Shown one piece after another: positions 19,591 to 29,900 of a stretch of DNA of 64,000 nt (positions are counted from its first letter, which is position 1; the number at the start of each line of letters is the position of its first letter). A model generated the notes under the pieces. That model saw nothing but the letters and a program-made list of their open reading frames with translations. It did no database searches and had not been told where the DNA came from. Position numbers and translations under genes: made by a program. The stretch is from positions 205,523 through 269,522 of the forward strand of contig NC_018236.1 in NCBI RefSeq assembly GCF_000227135.1, written 5' to 3'. The stretch is from Leishmania donovani. Lineage: Eukaryota > Euglenozoa > Kinetoplastea > Trypanosomatida > Trypanosomatidae.

Positions 19591-19888
19591 TCATCGTCGT
19601 CGTCGCGCCCCCCCCCCACCCTTTCTCGTGCATCTTCTCTGTTACGTGTTTTCGTGTCCATTGTTCCAATGCCTTTTTTTTTTGGTAAGGGGAGGGGGGG
19701 CTCTGTGCCTGTCATTCGCAGTTTTGTCTGTTTCCGTCAGTCGAGCGGGCGATCTCGCTCACCTCTCCCTTACAGCCACGCTCCACGCCACTTCTTCCTC
19801 TCGCCCGAACCCCCGAGTGCAGTCCTCTTTCGAACAGTAAGAGATGCGAGAGCAGGGTGAGTTGGGGGGGGGGGGGGGGGGAAAAAAA

Positions 19889-19987
19889 NNNNNNNNNNNN
19901 NNNNNNNNNNNNNNNNNNNNNNNNNNNNNNNNNNNNNNNNNNNNNNNNNNNNNNNNNNNNNNNNNNNNNNNNNNNNNNNNNNNNNNN
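19889..19987. other. Assembly gap, 99 N, with homopolymer edges
   Basis: Run of N preceded by 18 G and 7 A (19864-19888). After the gap come 27 bp of the dispersed repeat and then 30 G (20015-20044). Both edges look like low-quality contig ends. Confidence 0.98.
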
Positions 19988-20015
19988 GGTGCCTTGTGCT
20001 GCGGCAGGCCCCGTG

Positions 20016-20044
<29 letters not shown>
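19988..20044 (+). repeat. Fragment of the SIDER-like repeat running into a G30 tract
   Basis: 'ggtgccttgtgctgcggcag' and the next 7 bases match the interior of copies C and D (25500 and 36007) in the same orientation. The consensus then continues with a G-rich stretch of 29 nt; here 30 G stand in its place and the repeat match does not resume. The rest of this copy is probably hidden in the gap. Confidence 0.75.
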
Positions 20045-20046
<2 letters not shown>

Positions 20047-21811
20047 ATACAACACGGCACGTACCACCTCCTCACCCCTCCCCAGTAAACGCGCTCAGAG
20101 AGGGGAGCGAAAAGCCCCTCGCCCTCATGCGCAATGCACGTACGCGAGTGCATCCTTCCTGGGGAAGGGAGGGGAGAGATGTTACGGCTTGCCTACTTCC
20201 ACCGTGTATGTGTATGTGCGTGCATGTGCATGCATGCATGCGTAGAGCTGTTCTTCTTTTCTCTTCCCTTTGTTGTCGTCGTCTTGGGGGTCTCCATCAT
20301 TCATTCCTGTCTGTACATCCATACATGTCTGTGCGCGTGCGTGTGTGTGTGTGTGTGTGTGTGTCTGTGCGCACGTCTCTCTTCTTGTACGTTCCCCTTC
20401 TGTTGCTGGCTTGGTTATATCTTAGAGAGCGAGGAAAGCGTCGTGCCTCTCTCGCGCGCTTTTGTGTTTACTTCGGCTCGCCGTTTCCGTCTCCCTCTTC
20501 TTTCGCCTCCCGTCGCGTTGCCAGCGAGCGCGCGGTGTAGTGCTGCGTAACGCCGGTGACGGTGATGATGCTGGCGCTGACGTTCTTCTTATTCCTCGTA
20601 TATGGTTGTTGTCGTTGGTAGCCCTAGTGAAGACCACGGGTTGCTGTTTTCATCCTTTTTCGTATGTGTGTGTGTGTGTGTTCATCCGCTTCTCCAGCGC
20701 TCAGTCCACTCACACTGACCGAATCCCCCTCCCTCCCTCCCTCCGTCCTTCGACACCGCCCTACCTGGACTCCGAGCTCTCATACTGTCGAAGTGGGGGG
20801 AGGGAGGCAGGGAGGGCGTCGCGGGGTGGGCCTGTGTCTGCGGCCATCTCTGTGTGTGTGTGTGTGTGTGTCATCGTGCAAGCCACCGTTCAATCGAAAG
20901 CCGATAGGGAATCCAAAAGGAAAAGCGAAAACGTGCAGAGAGCTGCGGCGAACTCTGGCGCGTCGCCATGTGCCTTGTGTACCAGGGGCATGTAAAGGCG
21001 CTTGTGTGTGCCGTCGGTGACCGTTCTCCCTCTCTGCATGAGCGGTAGTCACATGGCGGTCCTTGCTGAGGGGGTCGAGGCAGCCAGGCGGCAGCGTCTT
21101 GCTTCTCTACGCCTTGCCTTCTTCACCAACGTCAGCTACATCCTCTTCCCCTTCCCCTTTCGTGCCGGCGTCGCACACTTGCCGACAATAGCCGCCACCA
21201 CCACCGCCACCACTCCCTTTCCAGACTTCGGTGTCTGTGTGAGTGAGCTGGGTGATCAGGAGCACACCCTCTCCACCACCGTCTCTATGCTCCCCGGTCC
21301 TGTCACCGGCGTGAACCTTTCCTCCTCCCCCCCCCTTAATCTCTCTTCCTTCGGCCAGACGCCTCATTCCCCTGATCCTTTGCCGCGGGACGCACATCCG
21401 CCGCTCGCCCTCGCCTCCCCCTCTCCCTCCCTGCACACACACACACACACACACTCATACGCACACTCACTGACACACGCACGTGCCCAGCGTTCACGCC
21501 TACGTGCGTGTCTGTGATCGAGTGTGTGTGTGTGTGTGTGTATACCTGTAGCAGTAGACTTTTCGTTTTGTGCGCATACCCGTGCCTTGAAGGCGAAGAC
21601 AAGACGTTGGGATCATCCTTGTCACCGTCGCTGTCGCCGTTGTCATCAACCCGTGCAGGCTCGGCAAGGAACAGCGCGACAGTCAGGTGCAGTAGTGTGT
21701 CTGCATCTGCAGCGGCGCTTTCCTGTTGCTCCCTTCCTCTCTTCTCGCTCGCCGCTCACCCACCCACCGTGTGCGCGCACGCGAGCCGCTTCTCCGGCAC
21801 GCATCAACATT

Positions 21812-24805
21812 ATGGCCTCCATGAATGGCAGCCTCTACCGGAGCAGTTGTTCCATCTCGAGCTTAGCGGATGCGCCACTCGCAAAAGCCACGGCGCTGTC
21901 TGAGCAAAACCTCGCGCGCACCCCGACGCCACCGCCGGCAAGAGTGCTGCCGGCGATTGCCGCTGCTGCCACTGTCACGGCGGCTACTCTGCCTAGCATA
22001 CCGCTGGATCGATACCGGGCAAAGCTGGAGGAGTGTGCTGAGCTGCACCGTCAGCTGGAGGAGCTGGCACACACGAAGGAGGCGGTCGAACAGCGTCTCT
22101 CGAGTTGCCAAGCGGAAGCAGTGCAGCTGCGTCAGACTGTGCATCGGCTAGAGTGTGTGCTGCAGCTCCGCAACGAGGAACTCGTCTTGCTACGTGATTG
22201 CCGACGCCAGCGAGGTGTTGGTGGCGGGGATGGCGCACCGGCCTCGATGCGAATGATCCTGCCAACAGCTGAGGCCGTTGCACAATCACTCGGCAGGGCC
22301 CGCGGCGGGGCAAGCCAGCAATTTACCCACGCTGCTGAGGGCGCTGCAACGGCTGATCAAGCGGTCATACTCGAGTACATCAGAGCCTCCTGCTACGTAG
22401 GCTGCCCGACGCACCCGCAACTTATTCAGTTTTTTTTCGCCGCCTCCTCTGGAGAAGCGTTGGTCGCGACGGAGCCGCCGCTCACGTACGCGCAGGGCTC
22501 GGTGCTGCATCGTCTGCTTACACAGACACCCATCGGCTGGGGGGCTGCTGCCGCCGCCGCCGCCGTCGCTGAGCTCTCTGCATTCCGGACGTGGGCCTGT
22601 GAGCATCTTCGCACCTTTTCCGTTCGCTTCGAGGACGCCTACGCCGGTGTGTCGACTCTCTCCGATGCGCTGCTGCACTCCCTCCCCTCACTCGCCCAAC
22701 TCGAGGTATGGGGTGTGGACAGCGACGCTGCCCTCACGAAGCTGACAGATGCGCTGGTGGGTGCCACGCAGGTGCGCGAGCTGTCGCTGCCGGAGCTGGT
22801 AGTCGGCGACGAGGGCCTACAAGGACTGTGGCGCCTGCTTCAAATGCGCGGCTCGATGCACGCCCCTTGCACCGCCGCGGTGCCGGCCGAGACGTCTTGC
22901 GCCGCCGACTCGCTCGCACTGGCGCTGTGCACTCTAGACCTCAGCGCCTGCCACATCAAGGACCCGCTCACATTGGCCCAGCTCCACTGTCCCTCTGTCG
23001 AGGTGCTTCTGCTGCCCCCAACTGACCGCATGACGGACAGCCTCCTCGCAGAGGTGTTGCAGCGCTGTCCTCGGCTGCACACGCTTGACCTCTCGGGCTG
23101 CGCGCGGCTGACCGACGCGTGTGTCGAGTTCTTCAACTCCGCAGCCCCGCAGCTGCGGGTCCTCGCGCTGGAGCACTGCCCGCACGTTCACCGCCTCCAG
23201 CTAGATCACGTGGAGGTACTGCTCTCGTCCCTCGTGCACGTGCACGCGCTCACGAGCCGCAGCCTGCGCGTGCTGCCACTGCCAGTGCAGCAGCGCGCCG
23301 TCCTCTCCTCTCTCGTGGCGCCTCGCCTCTCGCAGATCTCCTTGCACGGGCTGCCTGTAGATGAGGAAGTGCTGCGGCGGCTCAACGGCCGCAGTGGTGA
23401 AGTGGACGGCTGCGAAGAAGGCGTGCGGCTCACCTCTGTCACCTTCTCGGAGTGCACGTTCGTCAGCGATGATGTTTTCGCAGGGTTTCTCCAATCGCAG
23501 ACGGATCTACAGAAGCTCTCTCTCTTCCACTGCAAGGGCCTGAGCAGCGCCTGCTGGATGGCGAAGAGAGGCCTGCCCATCTTCGCGGCCCTTCACACGC
23601 TCGAGTTGGTCAACCTTCGGACCCTCACCGACGAAGCCCTCCGCGAGCTCACCCAGGCATGTCCAGCCCTGCAGCAACTCGATCTCCACGGCGCGGGCTG
23701 GTCGCACCTGACAGACATCAGCATCCGCCAGCTAGACCGGCTATCGGAGCTACGCGTGCTGAACCTACTTGCCCTGAACCCGGATCTCGTGACGGCCCCT
23801 GTAGTCACTGCACTTGTTCAGCGCCTGCCGCAGTTGCAGCGGTTGTACCACGAGACCGCCATCACCTTGGCGGGGCACAGTGAGTCGGTGGAGAACGGCG
23901 ACAGGGGCGCTCTTCACCCCGTCGGCGCCGTGGATATCCCCTCCGCATCGGTGTCGTCGTCTGTGACCGTCGAGAGGAGTGATGCAGAGGCGCGCTGGCG
24001 AGCAGCGCTGCGCGACTACCCTCTTCGCATGCTTCGGCTGCAGCACCACAGCGCTCTAGTCCTGTGGACAGATCGGGCGCGCACAGCTGGGCCACGCGCA
24101 AGCCGCGAGGATGTCCCACAAGCCACTAGCGATTCTCTACTTACGGCGACAACAGTGGACGGGGGACACGACGGGAGCGGCATCCAAGTGGCAGAAGCGG
24201 CCGCTGTAGAGCCATCGAAACTGTTCCCGGCAATGGCCACCCGCACCATGGCAGCTGCCATCGCTGCCTCGGCGGCGAGTACACTAACGCTGCCATCGCT
24301 GAAGACCCCTGCACCACCCCAGCACGGGCCGCCTGGCGAAGTGCGCCTCGGCGACGCAGAGGGAGCGCCACACGCCTCGAGCTGTTTCGTTGCGTCTCCG
24401 CACCATGAGGCAGCATTGCTGCCACCAGTGAGGCGCTCCACGCCAGGAGAGCCCGCGCACATGGACGCAGACGAGTGTGGCCAAGCGTCGCCGGTGCATG
24501 AGCAGCAGCAGCAGCTCAACTCGCCATCGTCATGCTCCTCCTCCGGCTCCTCGACATACACCCAGCAGTCGACGCAAGAGGGCAGTCACGAAGGTGCAGG
24601 CCACAGCCTCAAGCGGTCACTGGTGCAGTGCGCCAACGCCGCTGCATCAGCAGCTTTCCAGTCGTACCAGCACCGCCCCGTGCGCATGTCGACAGGCTCC
24701 AGCCGTCCATCTGTGGCAACCGCAGTCGCCGCCACGGCAGCAGCACCACAAGCGGGCTCTGTGGAAGACCGTGCCGAAGCGTTCATGGGGCCTTGGGAAG
24801 AGTAG
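21812..24805 (+). CDS. Leucine-rich repeat (RNI/AMN1-like) protein with N-terminal coiled coil
   Basis: 997 aa from ATG 21812. The frame is open to 21524, but that part is CT/CA-rich and looks like 5' UTR. Residues 68-130 form a clear coiled coil. From about 300 to 690 there are LRRs of the cysteine-containing or RNI type, for example 'LHTLDLSGCARLTDACVEFF', 'LQKLSLFHCKGLSSACW' and 'LQQLDLHGAGWSHLTD'. The C-terminal 300 residues are Ala/Ser/Pro-rich with a short Gln run and are probably disordered. In other eukaryotes such LRRs are found in F-box and adaptor proteins, but I see no F-box. Likely an intracellular protein-interaction scaffold. There is no signal peptide or TM segment, unlike the surface PSA-type LRR protein at 41429. 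Confidence 0.85.
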   Translation: MASMNGSLYRSSCSISSLADAPLAKATALSEQNLARTPTPPPARVLPAIAAAATVTAATLPSIPLDRYRAKLEECAELHRQLEELAHTKEAVEQRLSSCQAEAVQLRQTVHRLECVLQLRNEELVLLRDCRRQRGVGGGDGAPASMRMILPTAEAVAQSLGRARGGASQQFTHAAEGAATADQAVILEYIRASCYVGCPTHPQLIQFFFAASSGEALVATEPPLTYAQGSVLHRLLTQTPIGWGAAAAAAAVAELSAFRTWACEHLRTFSVRFEDAYAGVSTLSDALLHSLPSLAQLEVWGVDSDAALTKLTDALVGATQVRELSLPELVVGDEGLQGLWRLLQMRGSMHAPCTAAVPAETSCAADSLALALCTLDLSACHIKDPLTLAQLHCPSVEVLLLPPTDRMTDSLLAEVLQRCPRLHTLDLSGCARLTDACVEFFNSAAPQLRVLALEHCPHVHRLQLDHVEVLLSSLVHVHALTSRSLRVLPLPVQQRAVLSSLVAPRLSQISLHGLPVDEEVLRRLNGRSGEVDGCEEGVRLTSVTFSECTFVSDDVFAGFLQSQTDLQKLSLFHCKGLSSACWMAKRGLPIFAALHTLELVNLRTLTDEALRELTQACPALQQLDLHGAGWSHLTDISIRQLDRLSELRVLNLLALNPDLVTAPVVTALVQRLPQLQRLYHETAITLAGHSESVENGDRGALHPVGAVDIPSASVSSSVTVERSDAEARWRAALRDYPLRMLRLQHHSALVLWTDRARTAGPRASREDVPQATSDSLLTATTVDGGHDGSGIQVAEAAAVEPSKLFPAMATRTMAAAIAASAASTLTLPSLKTPAPPQHGPPGEVRLGDAEGAPHASSCFVASPHHEAALLPPVRRSTPGEPAHMDADECGQASPVHEQQQQLNSPSSCSSSGSSTYTQQSTQEGSHEGAGHSLKRSLVQCANAAASAAFQSYQHRPVRMSTGSSRPSVATAVAATAAAPQAGSVEDRAEAFMGPWEE

Positions 24806-25343
24806 AGCAAAGGGCCTGACGACGCGCGTGCGCTGCCGGGCTTCTTTACCCTCCCCTCCCCCCCACACACACACACACACTTCAGTCCCATTTTGCACGG
24901 CGGCATTTGTGCCCGGCGGCCTCGCGCTCTTTTCTTGGGTGTTGCTGTTTCGGGGGGGGGGGTTAGATGTGTCCCACACCTTCGAGTTTCGCACGAGCCC
25001 CCACCGCCCCCCTCCTCCCTTTTCCTCATATGGGGCACAGAAGCACACACACACACACACCTGTGCGCGTGCGCCATCTCTTGTGATCGAGCTGGCTTCT
25101 CTTTACTCTTCTTTTTCCCCTTTACATGTATGTAAACAGCAGCACGCAGGAAAGAGCGTTGGTGATGCGTGACAACGGTGCGGATGACGTGGCATGATGA
25201 TGGCCATGTCGGTGACAACGATGCGGACGGCTCTCATACTTACTTTCACACGCGCCGATCTATCTTTTCGCGCTACTTGTACGTGAACAGGCACGACCTT
25301 CTGTGTGCACGTGCGTGTGCGCCTCCGGATAGATTTTGTTTTC

Positions 25344-25604
25344 TCATTCTACATCGCTCTCTTTCTCCCTCTGTGGCGGCAAGGGAAGGGGGAAGGAGGA
25401 GGAGGCCAGACACCCACACCCTATCCCCTGCCAGTGCCGAGTCTCCCCTCTGGTGGGGGGCACGGGTTGAGGCAGGGGACGCGCTCAGGTCACTGAGTTG
25501 GTGCCTTGTGCTGCGGCAGGCCCCGTGGGTGCGGTGGGAGGGGGGAGGGGGAGGGTCGAGTGGCGGTTGCGCTCCTATTCGATGGCAGGATAACGGACGC
25601 GTTG
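25344..25604 (+). mobile_element. Dispersed SIDER-like repeat, copy C
   Basis: Full-length copy in the transcription sense. It starts near 'cattctacatcgctctcttt', where it still matches the reverse complement of copy B with one difference (acatcg/gcatcg), and ends at 'ggataacggacgcgttgg'. It lies about 540 bp after the stop of the LRR gene. Beyond 'gttgg' it lacks the 'gcaggaRAA' tail seen in A, B and D. Confidence 0.65.
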
Positions 25605-26573
25605 GAACGACAATCTTCACCTCGGTGTGTGCGGTGACCATCATCGTCGTTGGTTAGTGGAGAGGCGGGGGCACGACTGATGGTGTTGATTCGCGGCGCA
25701 GTCGCCCTCAACTGCTCTCACTCTTTCGTTGCCTTTAGTAGGAAGCGAAATGGTGCGACATGACTCACACAGTCCGCCGGTGCCGCCACGCGCACGAAGC
25801 GATCCTCCCCCTGTTCCCCACCTCCTTGTTTGTTGCTTCGACCTCACCTCCCCCCTTTCATCACCGCTGTTTGTGTGCCTGTGTCACACATCCGCAGCAG
25901 CGCCACGGTTCCACCGTCACCACAGCCGGACTCTCTCCGAATGGACACGCTTGCTCTATTCGTGATGCATTTGTTTTTTCTCGATGTTCAGCCGCCCAGA
26001 GTACCGTATAGCACCCAGCACATACGACGAAGGTGAAGGTGGACGCACGGGTTTCCCTCTCTCGCTTACACACATGCGCATACACGCACGCCTCCTCCAT
26101 TATGCGGTGCCCACTCACCCTGGGTGTATGTATATGCACATACCTCCCCACGTGTATATCTATACGTCTAGGTAAGCCTGCGTATGCGTATTTATATATA
26201 TATATGTGTGTGTGTGTGTGCATTTATATAAATAGATGTCTGCGTACTCATGTGGAAGAGCGCGCGAGGAACGGAAAGGAGCTCGAGAGGCGGGCGAACC
26301 AGGACGCACGCAAACATCAGAGCAGAGCAGAGCGAAGGCGTGCGGCGCGCATCTGCAGGTGTGCATGCGTGCGCGCGTGGCACGTCGGCTCAGTGCGTGA
26401 ATGCCTCGTCTCTGTCGTGTGTGCGTTCAGCCACGGTTTGCCGGCTGTGCACCCCCACCCTACCCCCCGCACACACACACACAAACCTCCCCCTCCCTCT
26501 CGCGCTCTCTTCGGCAGACCGGCTGCCCTGACCGAGCATCGCTGCATCGACCCACAACAAGGACCACCATCCA

Positions 26574-26601
26574 CCCCACCCCACCCCACCCCACCCCACC
26601 C
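26574..26601 (+). repeat. (CCCCA)n microsatellite
   Basis: Tandem 5-bp units 'ccacc/ccacc' repeated about five times in the spacer; C-rich on + and G-rich on -, with G-quadruplex potential on the minus strand. Confidence 0.7.
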
Positions 26602-26849
26602 CCTCTTCCCGCACGTGCGACAAGGTCACTGAAGTAGCGTTCCGGCGAACCACAAAGGCGACGATACCAGCCAACAAAGGAAAAGAGGAGCAAGACAAAG
26701 AGCGGCGTGGAGACCGCAAGCCGCGCAGGAGTGCCACCGCATCCCGCCCATCCACCTTTCCGCTACTCCAGGTGTTAGTGCGTTGTCTGCGTGTATCTCG
26801 AGGAGGAACGGCGAGAAAAGGGGCGCGCGCTTGGCCGGTCTGTGCACAC

Positions 26850-26867
26850 ATATATATATATATATAT
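26850..26867 (+). repeat. (TA)n microsatellite
   Basis: Alternating TA run about 100 bp upstream of the ATG at 26969. Confidence 0.9.
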
Positions 26868-26968
26868 CGCCATCTTCCCGTTCCTTTTCTGTTCGAAGAC
26901 TGCGGGGCACGTCCTTCTCTCTCCACCCCGCTCTGCTGCCTCACCCCGGTTGCCCCTGCTTCCTGCAA

Positions 26969-29900
26969 ATGGCCTCTCCAACGCACAGCCATGCGTCGAA
27001 CGCAGGCAGTCGACGTCACCACACGCCACTGTTGCAGGAGCGCAGCAACTCTTTGACTCGCCGGCAGGAGATGCTGAAGCTCCAAAACGGTCAGTCGTCC
27101 ACCCTGCACTACTCCGCATCACCGCAGCAAGAGGGGGCGGCCGCGGATGCGGCTATGCCGGGCACCGTCGTCGTGTGCGGTGTGCGCTCCGCGTTCCCGC
27201 TCATCCCACTGGCCGGCGAGGCGCTAATCGCAAGCTGCAGTGCGGTGCTCGAGACACCGTCGCCGCAGTGTTCGCCTAGCTCGCTGCGCGGTGTACCGTG
27301 TCTGCGTCGTCCGTCGTCGCCGACCGCGGCCACCCTCTTCCAGCGCCAGGACTCCGGCACCGGCATCGGCGGCGATGGGCCTTGCATCGGCAACGGCACC
27401 AGCGCCGCCGGATTGCCGCCTGCCCTACGCACGCGCAATCGTGCAGCCCACGACGCCACTGGAAGGCCGCCACGGGTGCGTCCATACGACGGACAAGAGC
27501 AGCTGGCAGAGTTCGATGCGGAAGCTGGCGTTGAGGAGGACCGCCTCAGTTGGGGGCTGGAGGAGGACGATGGATGCGAGGCAGAGGACGCAAGGTCCGC
27601 CAGCACCAACGCCGCATCGCCGCACGAGAGCAATGGGCGCAGCAGTGGGGAAAGTGCAGAGCGTCCCGACGTCGCCGTTGAGGTCATTCAACCGCTTGTC
27701 GCGTCCAGCGAAGAGGCATCACCCCCATCCTGCACGAAGCGCGCTCCCCCACCCTCGCAGGTGGTAACGGCGTGCGTCGACGCGCACCCCATCACGGAAA
27801 CAGCCAAGGCTCACACACCACAAGCACGTCACTTAACTTATAATAGCGACAGCAGTCTGGACTGGCTCGGCGACGACCAGACCGCAAGCGAGGAGGTTCG
27901 CCCGCGAGACAGCCGCTACCCGACGCAAGAGTCGCTTGAGAACCACAGTGACGACTGCGAGGGTCGGCGTGCGTCGCAGTCGGCGGGCCAACCTCCAGCT
28001 CGCAGCTGCCACGCGCAGCTCGAACAGGCAACCGTATCTCCTCCATGTGCACCGACTACGCCGACGACTCATCGGCAGAGTGTCCAGACCACGGATGCCT
28101 CGGCATCCGTGAAGACGAATGCGGCAAGCTCCACCTTAGCCGCGCAGCTGCTCGCGAAGACGGAGGGGCGCCGCAGCTCCCCCGGTGCGGGAAAAGAGAC
28201 GCTCGTTGTGCAGGGTGAAGTCATGCCAGGCGTCCTGCAGACGGTTGGCCCACGTGTGATGTCGGCGTCCTCGGATGACCGTTCCCGGAACCAGCGTGCT
28301 GGTAAGGGCAGCATCCACGTTCGTGCGGCAGAGGTAGAAGCGGCGCATTCAGCCTCCTGGCAGACGCAGGGGCCGCAGGTGATCTCCGCCTCCGAGACGT
28401 GTCGTGCGAGTCGACAGGCCGTGGAGTCTGTCGACCCGTGGTACACCGACGCCGATCAGCAGCCGAGCCTGCTTCAAACGGTAAGCTCGTGCAACCTCTT
28501 GGGCTCGGCTACGGATCTGTCGGGGGTGAACTCGCGGCGCAAAATCTACGGATCCATGGTCGAGTACCACTCCAGCACGCCCGTCCAGGCAGAAGAGACG
28601 ACGACCGTCAGCCAGGCTTCTCCCACAACAGCGGCAGAGGACAGCGCTGATCAGCTACAATCCCGATGCGCCGGTGCTGCCCTGCCGCCTCGCTCGCCGG
28701 TTGACGAGAGTACCTCAAAACGCCCTTCCCTCCTCGCCTCTCGGCCCTCATCTCGCACGGGCACCAGCGACGTCGAGGAGGACTACGACGGCCATCCGTC
28801 GCAGGCAAGGCGAGCAGACCCTAAGGGGGCGACGGAGAGCATGGTGGCGGGTGCAGGTGACTGCCGCTGGGGCGAGGTGGATGAGGTGCCTCCGATGCAT
28901 CAGCCGCACACGCGCAAGGGCGAACTCCACGATGAGGGTGGCAAGGATGATATCAACGCGATGAACGGCAGAAAAAACGAAAGCGAGGAACACCGCCAGC
29001 AGCAGCGCCCAGCGGAAGAGGAGCACGCTGTAGGAGCCGCAGCTGCGAGAGGAAGCGACGGCGAGCATGGACTTGTGCTGCAGTATCGCCCGCAGGTGCA
29101 GGTGAGCGCTCTGGAAGCGCATCAGATTCGTTCTTCTCGTGCCATCGCGCGCGAAAGCAACAGTGAAATCCATCAAGATGAGTCCATCGACGTCCACGAG
29201 GAGAACGAGGATAGCACGGAGTACATCAGCTGCTACGACGTGGCCTGCCAGACATCACAGCATCTGCTGATGTCGGTGCGAGAAGAGTGGCAGGGGCGTG
29301 CGCAAAGCCGGCAAGGAGCGAGTGGCGAGGGCGACGTCAGCAAGATCGGCCCACTGGACCCTCACTACGTTGGTTCGAACCGGTGGATGTGCGCTGCCGG
29401 GGTTTGCCCACAGTGCCATCCCAAGCGGCGGGTGAGGGGGAGCAGCAGTGGTTTCGGAGGGCTTAGCAAGCTGACGTGGCCACTAGCCCCGCGCAGCACC
29501 TTGGGGTACAGCGCTCCACCTCGCTCTGTCCCGTTGCAGAGGCCCCAGGGGCCAGCGAGAGCGGCTACTGCAGGCCGCGACGCACGCCTCCCGCCGCTGG
29601 GGTCGTCCTTAAGCGCATCGACACGCGCACACCCCCAACTCCCGCCTGCGTCGTTGTGCCAGCAGCGCGCTCAAAGGGCACCGTCTGCACGGCAGCACAG
29701 CAGCACGTATGCGAGCAGTAGCAGCAGTGCTGGCCGTCACTACCGCCGCGACCGCTACTCGCCTACAGTCACCTCCTACCAGGGTGGATACTGCTTCACG
29801 CGCGAGTGGGACGCACAGCAGCAGCAGCGGCAGTGTCGGCTGCGTGAACTGCAGATGGAGCAGAGAGCCCGCCGCGGGGGCACCGGGGCGGCATACACGT

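Larger units (their letters stand above)
17370..21811. other. 4.4-kb gene-free region with repeats and two assembly gaps
   Basis: No ORF here looks like a gene; the open frames are low-complexity and several cross Ns. The region holds repeat copy B (18029-18305), a 328-bp direct duplication around the first gap, a 15-bp minisatellite (19501-19590), the second gap with homopolymer edges, a repeat fragment (19988-20014), (GT)n at 20340-20365, 20664-20681 and 20851-20871, (CA)n at 21434-21452, and (GT)n at 21522-21541. It probably comprises a long 3' UTR of the coiled-coil gene and the 5' region of the LRR gene. Confidence 0.6.
24806..26968. other. Spacer with SIDER-like repeat copy C
   Basis: Contains CA runs (24865-24880, 25044-25060), repeat copy C (25344-25604), a TA/TG microsatellite at 26192-26221, a CCCCA tandem at about 26574-26601 and (TA)n at 26850-26867. 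The open frame before 26969 crosses the (TA)n tract and is not likely coding. No gene seen. Confidence 0.55.

Noticed and set aside
19073..19840. Open frame with His/Gln repeats
   Set aside because: The repeat is the 15-bp minisatellite; flanks show no protein-like composition.
21524..21811. N-terminal extension of the LRR protein
   Set aside because: Begins in a (GT)n tract and is Cys/Arg/His-rich; the ATG at 21812 gives a normal-looking start.
26783..26968. N-terminal extension of the CaaX-box protein
   Set aside because: Crosses a (TA)n microsatellite read as Ile-Tyr repeats; ATG 26969 preferred.
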